From assembly GCF_023897065.1 (NCBI RefSeq), contig NZ_JAMHIV010000043.1, forward strand, positions 1-64,000: a stretch of 64,000 nucleotides of DNA. The letters run 5' to 3'. This stretch comes from Crossiella sp. SN42. GTDB lineage: Bacteria; Actinomycetota; Actinomycetes; Mycobacteriales; Pseudonocardiaceae. The position numbers and the translations under genes are program-made. The notes beneath the pieces are model-generated. The model was not told where the DNA came from. It did not search any database and saw only the letters and a program-made list of their open reading frames with translations. Positions 57,656 to 64,000 of the stretch are shown here, in pieces (position 1 is the stretch's first letter; each line of letters begins with the position of its first letter).

Positions 57656-58541
57656 CGCCACAGCCCCGACCTGCCCCAGACCCGCGCGCGGACCACCGCC
57701 CAGGCGCACCGGACGGGCTTGGAGGACTGAGCGGACCCCTGGTTCGCGATCTGGGACGAGCAGGACCTCACCGACGTCGACTTCCCGCTCTTCGCCGCGC
57801 TGGTGCACCTCGGGCTCGTACTTGGACGACCTCCTGCTCGAACGGCACAAACACGACAGGGACACCGTCGGCGCCAGGGTCTTCCTCAACCAGTTGGCTC
57901 GGATTTCGCACGGTGCCGCCCCCGGCCAACCCGGTCGAGCACGCGCCCGGTGACCTCTGGCGGCGCACTACCGCCTCCCCGGACTGGCGGGCCCGCCTGG
58001 CCGCTGGCCGACTACCTGGACATGCGCCGCCGCGCCGGTGGCGCGCACTGGGCCGCCCAGCTCGCCGAGTTCGTGCTGGAGCTGGAACTGCCCGCGCCGG
58101 TGCGGGACAGCTCGGCCATGCGACGGCTGAGCGAGGCCTTCGCCGATGTGGTCGACCTGCACAACGACCTGCTCTCCTACCGCCGGGAAACCGAGTACGA
58201 ACAGGCGGTCAGCGACGCGGTCGTGGTCTTCTGCGCCTTCCTCGGTGAGCGGGCCGAGGCACGGGCCCGGCAGTTGCTGGAGACCCGGCTGGAGTTGTTC
58301 GAGCACCTGTGCCGCACCGAGATCCCGGCCCCTGCCCGCCGAACACGACCCCGCCACGGCCACGACCAACTACCGCTACCTGGCCGGGCTGCGGGACTGT
58401 CTGGCCGGGGACTACCAGTGGCACCTGGAAACCCGCCGCTACCGCGCCGAGCCCTGGCAGCGCAAACCTCGGGCCGGGCTGAGCGGGCCGCGCGGGCTGG
58501 GCACCTCGGCCGCACGGCTGGGCACCGGCATTGCGGGGTGA
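57656..58541 (+). pseudogene. terpene synthase pseudogene
   Basis: The pieces of a class I terpene cyclase follow in order but in different frames. 'WFAIWDEQDLTDVDFPLF' comes after an in-frame TGA at 57728. It is followed by 'SYLDDLLLERHKHDRDTVG' (metal motif DDLLLE), 'VEHAPGDLWRRTTAS', then 'ADYLDMRRRAG' and 'DVVDLHNDLLSYRRETEYEQ' (NSE triad NDLLSYRRE). The last piece is 'TTNYRYLAGLRDCLAGDYQW' and 'HLETRRYR' (terminal RY). At least four frameshifts plus one stop are needed to read through. Both metal-binding motifs survive, so decay may be recent. The product class cannot be told. Confidence 0.85.
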
Positions 58542-58670
58542 CCCAAGGCCATGAGCCACCGACGCACCCCCTGCGTGACACCTGCCGACGGGTGAGGGGA
58601 CCAGCAGCGGCAACCCGCGTAGCCTCCTTCGGCCGCGGCGCGTGGGGTCGCGGCTGGGGGTGCACGCGCG

Positions 58671-58701
58671 GCGGTCCGGAGCCCGGCGGGCTCCGGACCG
58701 C
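58671..58701. terminator. perfect palindromic terminator
   Basis: GCGGTCCGGAGCCCG (58671-58685) and CGGGCTCCGGACCGC (58687-58701) are perfect 15-base arms around a single G. The hairpin lies between the end of the terpene synthase pseudogene and the convergent end of the RTX-like gene (58736), so it can work in both directions. Confidence 0.8.
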
Positions 58702-58735
58702 CTGCTGTGGTCAGTCGTTGATCGGGCTGACCGGG

Positions 58736-59701
58736 TCAGGCGATGGTGCAGTTTCTGACGATGCTCCCCTCCTGTGGGGCGGGGGTGAAGATGCAGGTGG
58801 CGCCGTCCTCACCGGGGCCGCCGCCGTCGACGGTGCTGTCCTGCTCGTTGCTCGGGCCCTGCTTGTTGTTGCCCTTGTTGACGCCGCCGGTCAGGGTGAT
58901 CTTGTCCATCCCCTTGCCGCCCGTGACTACACCCCACTTGTTCAAGTTGTTGATGTCGATGCCGTTGGCGGAGCCACCCTCGTCGAAGCACGTCCTGGCG
59001 TCTGGTTCGCCGCCGATGAGGGTGATGGCGTCCTTGCCGTCACCGCCGTCGACCAGGCCGACGTTGGCGATGTCCCCGCAGGGGGCGACCCCGCTCCGGC
59101 CGGCATGGAGGGTGATGATGTCGTCCCCGGCATCGCCGGTGACGACACCGAGGGCGTTGTTGGCCTCGCTGACCTGGTCCAGGTAGGGGCCGCCGTAGCC
59201 GCCGTAGAAGATCAGGGTGTCATTGCCGTTGCCGCCGTGGACCTCTGCGGCGTTGGCCACCGCGTAGTCGATGTATCCCGCCACGCCGAGCGTGATGGCG
59301 TCATCGCCATCGTCGCCGTTGATGATGCCGTAGTTGGCGGGGCGGACGGAGTCATAGGAGAGGAACTTGTCGTTGCCCGCACCGAGGTTGACGATGTCGA
59401 CCTCGCCCTTCAGGTCCGGGCCGTAGACGCCGCCGAAGTACACGTCGTCCTCCCCTGCCCCGGCGTTGACGGTGATGGGTTCCTCGCCGTCGTTGTTATC
59501 GCCGGCGTGGCACTTGATGATGTCGTTGCCGTCGGTGCCCTCGATGATCGCGCGGTTGCCCACGTGGGTGCCCAGGGTGTCGACACCGTTGACCTGGCAC
59601 GGGATGCTCTCAGCCGCCATCGCGGGCACGGCGGGCATGGTGAACGCGCACACGAGGGTCGCACTGGCGACCACGGCGAACGCGGTGAATCTGGCGCGCA
59701 T
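58736..59701 (-). CDS. secreted RTX-like calcium-binding repeat protein A
   Basis: This encodes 321 aa from ATG 59701 (AGGGAG upstream). The Sec signal peptide ends at about residue 29 ('VPAMAA'). The mature protein contains at least eight Gly-Asp turns of RTX/hemolysin type, such as 'EGTDGNDIIKC', 'GGNGNDTLIF', 'GDAGDDIITL' and 'GGDGKDAITL'. They are spaced about 20-40 residues apart instead of the usual nine. Six Cys, including a C-terminal pair ('CIFTPAPQEGSIVRNC'), are shared with the paralogue at 60702. It would bind calcium outside the cell and form a beta-roll-like rod. The role is unknown. Confidence 0.8.
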   Translation of the reverse strand: MRARFTAFAVVASATLVCAFTMPAVPAMAAESIPCQVNGVDTLGTHVGNRAIIEGTDGNDIIKCHAGDNNDGEEPITVNAGAGEDDVYFGGVYGPDLKGEVDIVNLGAGNDKFLSYDSVRPANYGIINGDDGDDAITLGVAGYIDYAVANAAEVHGGNGNDTLIFYGGYGGPYLDQVSEANNALGVVTGDAGDDIITLHAGRSGVAPCGDIANVGLVDGGDGKDAITLIGGEPDARTCFDEGGSANGIDINNLNKWGVVTGGKGMDKITLTGGVNKGNNKQGPSNEQDSTVDGGGPGEDGATCIFTPAPQEGSIVRNCTIA

Positions 59702-59754
59702 GGGGAACTCCCTGCTTGAGGAACCTTCGGTGATGCCGGGCGCCGGTGGGCGGA

Positions 59755-60078
59755 CTAGCTCGGGCACTTGCGGAACGGGAAGTTCGGCTTGTGCAGCTTC
59801 ACGCCCGCGCCCTGCCCGTAACCCCTGACCACCCGGTCGTTGGTGAAGCGGTAGTAGAGGGTGCCGGTGGACCGCGTGATCGTGCAGTGGACCCTGACCA
59901 GCGAGCCGATGTCGCAGTAGTCCAGCAACTCTGAGGCCGGATCCACCTGCACGGTCATGCGCACCTGCTGCACGCACCGGCCGCCATTGGATATGTTCGC
60001 CCCGAGTGCTGTGGGGGTGGCCAACAGGGTCAGGCTGAGCACGCCCGCTCCTATGGCGGCGATTTTCTTTGACAGCAT
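59755..60078 (-). CDS. small secreted Cys-rich protein
   Basis: This encodes 107 aa from ATG 60078 with GAGGAGGG upstream. The signal peptide ends about residue 26 ('TPTALG'). The mature part has four Cys ('GGRCVQQVRMTVQV', 'LLDYCDIGSLVRVHC', 'FPFRKCPS'), which allow two disulfides, and alternates strands and turns like a small beta domain. It lies between the two RTX-like genes in the same direction, but with its own promoter-like spacing. It may be secreted with them. The family is not recognised. Confidence 0.75.
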   Translation of the reverse strand: MLSKKIAAIGAGVLSLTLLATPTALGANISNGGRCVQQVRMTVQVDPASELLDYCDIGSLVRVHCTITRSTGTLYYRFTNDRVVRGYGQGAGVKLHKPNFPFRKCPS

Positions 60079-60612
60079 CGGATGCCCTCCTCGGTTGCGC
60101 ACTGTGAGTGACCGTATGTTCACATCCCGAGCCACGAGTTTGGTCACCGTTCAGGTGTGCTCACCCGCGCGGGTGAGGTTTGACCGGGTTGCTGGGAACG
60201 AATGATTTCCTTGCGCGGCAAGAGCTTTCGACTGTCTACAAAGGACACTTAGGCGACTGCCGGAAATAGCCGGTGGGCTGGAGTCGCGGCGAACGTGACA
60301 TCTTCCCTGGACAATGGGAGACATGTGTGCTTCCGTCGAAGGCGCGCCTGCGACGCTGGCCCGTCCGAAATGTCCACAGCGAACTGACTTCCCGGCGCCG
60401 AGGCGGGATTCCGTTGGCGGTGACCGATGACAGCCGTGACGACGTCGCCCGGCTCACTCCGTCGATCGAGGCAATCGCTACGGCGAGGACTTGTCAGGAC
60501 GGTGCACAAAGGACAGTTGCGGTGACGGAGAAGTAGCCCTGGAGCTTGTGGGGTCATTTCACTTCGCCGTCCGGAGGGCTGCGGAGTAGTCGCGGACCCC
60601 GGTAGCGCGTTA
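60079..60612. other. 534-base intergenic region, nothing recognised
   Basis: No coding frame is convincing here. A/T-richer patches near 60110-60200 probably contain the promoter of the small secreted protein gene. I see no operator or RNA structure apart from the hairpin that begins at 60613. A CGCGTTACC stretch at about 60606 resembles the island motif but lies at the foot of that hairpin. Confidence 0.4.
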
Positions 60613-60641
60613 CCGCTGCCGGTCGAGGTGACCGGCAGCGG
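60613..60641 (-). terminator. hairpin terminator after RTX-like gene B
   Basis: CCGCTGCCGGTC (60613-60624) and GACCGGCAGCGG (60630-60641) are perfect 12-base arms around a five-base loop. It lies 60 bases after the stop of the minus-strand gene ending at 60702. Confidence 0.75.
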
Positions 60642-60701
60642 CAACAGGGGTCAGTCGGGTGTTACGCCGTCATCGACTGATGCCCCGGCGGTTTCCGCTC
60701 C

Positions 60702-61649
60702 TCACGGGGTCGTGCAGTTGGTGACGAAAGCCGGGTTCTCGGGTGCGGGGGAGAAGACGCACACCGCGCCGTTGAGCCCGCCGTTGACGGTGGCCTCCCC
60801 GCGGTTGCTCGGCTCCTGGCCCGCGAGGCTGCTGCCGCTGGTGAGGTAGATCTTGTCGAGTCCGGCATTGCCGTTGACCTGGCCGAGGCCGGCGTCCGGA
60901 TCGTCGTCATTGGCCGCGCGGCCGAGACGGTTGAAGCAGGTGTCAGTCGCGCTCTCGCCGCCGGTGAGCCTGATGGTGTCGGCACCGTCACCGCCGTTGA
61001 CGATGCCGGTGTTGGCGGCGGCTCCGCAGTCGTCGATACCGGTCTGGCCGCCGAAGAGGGAGATGGTGTCGGCGCCGCCGCCGCCGCTGACAACCCCCGG
61101 CTCGATGTTGGCGATGCTGAAGGAATCGTTGAAGGAGCCGCCGTAGAGGGTGATGGTGTCGTTGCCAAGGCCGCCGTTGACAGTGCCGTTGTTGCCGTCC
61201 CCGTTCAGGAATCCCTGGTCTACGGGGAGGCCGACTTTGATGGTGTCGTTGCCGGGACCGCCGTTGAGGGTGCCTTCGTTGGACGCCTTCCTACCATTGG
61301 CGAAGCTTGCCTGGATGATGGTGAACATGGTGTCGTCGCCAGGACCGAGGTTGACGGTGCTCCGGGAGTTGACACCGCCGAAGGTGACGTTGTCGTCGCC
61401 GTCCAGGGTGTTGAGCAGGATGGCGGCGTCCTCATCCTGGTGGGAGGTGGTCTGGCAGGTGATGACGTCGTTGCCGAGGGTGCCGGTGATGAGGTGGACG
61501 TCATTGACCTGGAGGGTGCCGTTGGTGGGCGTGCCGTTGACCACGCACACCGGCGCGTCATGATCGGCCGATGCGAACGGTGCGGCCACCACGCTGAGGA
61601 CCAGGCTCGCGCCGGCGGCCATGGCTAGTAGGCAAATTTTGTTTCTCAC
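60702..61649 (-). CDS. secreted RTX-like calcium-binding repeat protein B
   Basis: This encodes 315 aa from GTG 61649, six bases after AGGAGG. The signal peptide ends about residue 28 ('FASA'). It is a paralogue of protein A, sharing the entry 'CVVNGTPTNGTL', the spaced Gly-Asp repeats ('GGPGNDTIKV', 'GGLGNDTITL', 'GGDGADTIRL'), the internal 'TDTCF' Cys and the tail 'CVFSPAPENPAFVTNC'. Repeats again occur once per 20-40 residues. A distinct block, 'GRAANDDDPDAGLG', replaces the loop of protein A. Duplication followed by divergence is likely. A calcium-dependent extracellular role is inferred. Confidence 0.8.
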   Translation of the reverse strand: MRNKICLLAMAAGASLVLSVVAAPFASADHDAPVCVVNGTPTNGTLQVNDVHLITGTLGNDVITCQTTSHQDEDAAILLNTLDGDDNVTFGGVNSRSTVNLGPGDDTMFTIIQASFANGRKASNEGTLNGGPGNDTIKVGLPVDQGFLNGDGNNGTVNGGLGNDTITLYGGSFNDSFSIANIEPGVVSGGGGADTISLFGGQTGIDDCGAAANTGIVNGGDGADTIRLTGGESATDTCFNRLGRAANDDDPDAGLGQVNGNAGLDKIYLTSGSSLAGQEPSNRGEATVNGGLNGAVCVFSPAPENPAFVTNCTTP

Positions 61650-62294
61650 GTTGAGCCTCCTGGGCTGGAAGATTCCACAGAGTGAGCGTGTTTCGAAAAA
61701 TAGTCAACCTTGCGGTGAAAGAATTCTGGGCCTCACCTGATCGGGTGATTTGAGTCCGGTTCGGAAGTGGCCGTCGTGTCATGAGGACGGGTTTCAGTCC
61801 GGTCCCGGACCTGTTTTCCGTCGCCGTGCTTGTCTCAGGTGCGAGCAATAGGCAAGGGTGCGGGAGTGCTGGCCAGCGCTCCCGCTGGACGGGTTTATCT
61901 ACGAAATCCGAATGCCCGGATGGCGCACCATGGCGGCTTTTCGGTCGGAATCGGTGCGGCCATCCGCGCCGAGTAGTGGCAATCGTACGCCGTTGCACCG
62001 GCATACGCAGTAACGACTTCGGTGTCGTTGTGCCTGGGAAAGTCTCAGAACGGTCGCGATCGGGCAATGGTTGGGACAAGAGGGGCATTCCGGTGTTGTT
62101 GGTGAACGGCCAACAGCGCTCTCCCGGTGGCGGCCCTCCGCTGGCGATGGAAGTTCACCCGAACCGGATCGGCGTCCACACCGAACCCTGAGGTCAATGC
62201 CGACCGCGGGCGCGTGCCACGTCACCCGCGAGGCGGCGCCCGGCGAGGGGAGTCCTATGTGCACTGTGCGGTCCGGCGTCGCCGGAGGACGGCG
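61650..62294. other. 645-base divergent intergenic region
   Basis: It separates the RTX-like gene B promoter from the CoA-transferase gene. The A/T-richer stretch 61680-61760 probably holds the promoter of gene B. No coding frame, repeat or clear operator was recognised in the rest. Confidence 0.4.
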
Positions 62295-63974
62295 ATGAGC
62301 CCGGTGCGGCCCGGCGCCAGGGCCACCGCCGCGCGCAACCTGGCCCAGCGGCAGCTGCGCGACCTCGGCATCACACCCAGGGCCAGCAACTGGTTCCTGG
62401 GCTGGACCGGCCCGGTGGCCGGACCGCTGACCGAGGAGACGACCGTGCAGGCGGCCTGCGGCATCGCGCACGTGCACGGCCGCCGCTTCGGCCGCCCGGC
62501 CCTGCTGCACGTCGACTACCCGACCGCGGCCGCCGGTGTCCTCGCCGCGCTGGGGGTGCTGGCCGTGCGGGTGGCCAGGGCGCGCGGGCTGCAGCTGCGG
62601 CGGGCGGAGACCTCGGTGGTCCAGGCCGCGCTGCTGCTGGTCTCCCCGTACCTGGCCGCGGGCACCGCCAACGACGGCCACCCGGACCCGGCGGATGCGG
62701 GTGGGTCGCCGTTCCGCTCCGCCGACGGCGTGTGCTTCGAGCTGGCGGCAGGGGAAGCCGAGGGCTGGCACCGGTTCTGGACCGTGCTCGCCGCCGGGCC
62801 GGACCCGATCCGGGTGGGCTGGGCATCCTTCCGGCTCCGCCACCTCACCGCGACCTGTCCGCTGCCCGGGGCACTGTTCCGGGCAGCCGCGGCGGTGTCC
62901 TTCGGCGCGGTCGAGGCCGCGGCCACGCTCGCCGGGGTCAGCGTCGCGCGGGTGCGGGCGGCCGGGCAGCCGGTGCGCGGGGAGTCGCCGTGGCGGTTCA
63001 CCCCGTCCGGCCCGCCGGTTCCATCGGCGGGCAGGCCGCCGCGCGCCGCGCCACTGGACGGGCTGGCCGTCATCGAGCTGGGCCACGGGGCGCGGGGTTC
63101 GCTGGCGGGCCATGTGCTGAGCTTGCTGGGCGCGCGGGTCATCCGGGTCGAGCCACCTGGCGGCGATCCGGCGCGGGAGCTGCCGCCGCTGGCAGGGGAC
63201 ACCTCGGCGCACTACCGGGCCCTCAACGACGGCAAACGTGTGACGCGGCTGGACCTCAGCTCACCCGGCGGGCGGGCTGACCTTCTCTCGCTGGTCACGG
63301 GCGCGGACGTGTTCCTGCACAACTGGACGCCTGGCAGAGCGGCCCAGCTGAGGCTGGATTCTGAGTACCTATCCAGAGTGCGCCCAGGACTGGTGTACGC
63401 GAGCGCCGCAGGCGGGGGACCGGGGCCCGGACCAACGGGCCCGCCGAGCGTCGACAGCCTGGTGCAGGCGCACAGCGGGCTGGCCGCGGAGATCGGGCCC
63501 TCCGGCGCGCCGGCCATCCCCTCGCTGATGCCGCTCACCGAGACGATTGGCGGGCTGCTGTGCGCGCAGGGAGTGCTCGCCGGGCTGTGGTCCCGGTTCC
63601 GCCACGGGCAGGGCGGCCGGGTCGACTGCTCCCTGCTGGCGGCCGCGGAGCTGTTGCGCGGGATGCCCAGGACCGCCCGCCGCGCACCACTGTCCACTGA
63701 GGACGGATGGTTGGGGATCTCCGCGGATCCGTTCTGCCACACGCAGATCGGCACCGCGTTCGACCTGCCCGATCCAGCCGATCACGCCCGGCTCGCCGAA
63801 CGCTGCGCAGGCCGGTCGTCGAGTCACTGGCTGGAGCGGCTGCGCGAGCTCGGCGTGCCCGCAGTAGAGGTGTGCACCGACCTGGCGCAGCTGCCCCGCG
63901 ATCCGCGGTTCGCCCCGGCCCTGTGCTACGCCGACGGCTACTACGCCCCCAGGCCACCCTGGCGGTTCTCCTGA
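62295..63974 (+). CDS. class III CoA-transferase with N-terminal extension
   Basis: This encodes 559 aa from ATG 62295 with GGAGGA upstream. Residues ~255-559 are a CaiB/BaiF-type CoA-transferase: 'GLAVIELGHGARGSLAGHVL', 'GARVIRVEPPGGDPARELP', 'NDGKRVTRLDL', 'LHNWTPG', and catalytic Asp387 in 'PPSVDSLVQAHSG'. The first ~250 residues look like a degenerate second transferase half ('AETSVVQAALLLVSPYLAAG') lacking an obvious catalytic Asp. The enzyme should move CoA between organic acids. It stands alone at the right edge, 26 bases of non-coding DNA remaining. The acid is unknown. Confidence 0.85.
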   Translation: MSPVRPGARATAARNLAQRQLRDLGITPRASNWFLGWTGPVAGPLTEETTVQAACGIAHVHGRRFGRPALLHVDYPTAAAGVLAALGVLAVRVARARGLQLRRAETSVVQAALLLVSPYLAAGTANDGHPDPADAGGSPFRSADGVCFELAAGEAEGWHRFWTVLAAGPDPIRVGWASFRLRHLTATCPLPGALFRAAAAVSFGAVEAAATLAGVSVARVRAAGQPVRGESPWRFTPSGPPVPSAGRPPRAAPLDGLAVIELGHGARGSLAGHVLSLLGARVIRVEPPGGDPARELPPLAGDTSAHYRALNDGKRVTRLDLSSPGGRADLLSLVTGADVFLHNWTPGRAAQLRLDSEYLSRVRPGLVYASAAGGGPGPGPTGPPSVDSLVQAHSGLAAEIGPSGAPAIPSLMPLTETIGGLLCAQGVLAGLWSRFRHGQGGRVDCSLLAAAELLRGMPRTARRAPLSTEDGWLGISADPFCHTQIGTAFDLPDPADHARLAERCAGRSSSHWLERLRELGVPAVEVCTDLAQLPRDPRFAPALCYADGYYAPRPPWRFS

Positions 63975-64000
63975 CGGCGGTCACCGCCGAGGAAAGTCAG

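Noticed and set aside
60606-60616. CGCGTTACCGC near the RTX-like terminator as a fifth island motif
   Set aside because: It lies outside the island, differs at the end and overlaps the foot of a terminator hairpin, so it is more likely coincidental.
1-64000. tRNA or rRNA genes, including near the integrase ends
   Set aside because: No cloverleaf or conserved T-arm sequence was recognised. This was done by eye, so a short tRNA could be missed.

Overview
The window is high-GC DNA with strong third-position G/C bias, many GTG starts and 1-4 base start/stop overlaps between neighbouring genes. This points to a filamentous actinomycete. The Pseudonocardiales would fit, but I cannot fix the genus from sequence alone.

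Left part (1-28 kb), chromosomal and mostly intact. A three-gene operon of unknown function runs off the left edge (a TPR-like protein plus two unknowns). Then come a lipoprotein, a small secreted protein resembling the tendamistat family of amylase inhibitors, a three-gene membrane/secreted operon, a PucR-type regulator, and a two-component operon in which one of the two kinases has lost its catalytic residues. A siderophore-uptake operon (reductase, binding lipoprotein, two permeases, ATPase) follows a clear DtxR/IdeR-type iron box. After it lie an erythromycin-esterase-like gene divergent from a double-HTH MerR regulator, an SDR, a WYL regulator divergent from a short UvrA-like ATPase, a P450 with an in-frame 39-bp tandem repeat, a membrane protein, a minimal Rho paralogue, a HAD protein and a TetR/methyltransferase pair.

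Middle (28-44.9 kb), a patchwork. Intact genes are a chitin-binding-like mini-protein, a MauE-thioredoxin fusion, a secreted tripeptidyl aminopeptidase, a sensor kinase, a GH5 glycosidase, a MocR/aldo-keto reductase pair, and a Baeyer-Villiger monooxygenase/SMP-30/SDR cluster with a divergent TetR. They alternate with relics: an ABC-2 permease tail, a response regulator with its DNA-binding domain deleted, a transposon-accessory coiled-coil tail abutting a truncated amidohydrolase, and a frameshifted pectate-lyase tail.

Island (about 44.87-57.5 kb). A tyrosine integrase and excisionase sit directly behind a MerR gene with an abnormal C-terminus. Then come a Crp/Fnr regulator, a VWA protein with an HExxH motif, a MoxR/CobS-like AAA+ ATPase, a DnaB/RepA-like helicase and four proteins I cannot assign. 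A shared motif, CGYGTTACCWG, lies in three of the island's intergenic regions. The right side ends in a second, decayed tyrosine integrase. This island is my candidate for an undescribed system.

Right part (57.5-64 kb). A terpene synthase pseudogene with several frameshifts is separated by a perfect palindromic terminator from two paralogous secreted RTX-like proteins and a small secreted Cys-rich protein. A class III CoA-transferase with an unusual N-terminal extension ends the window. I saw no rRNA, tRNA or CRISPR array.
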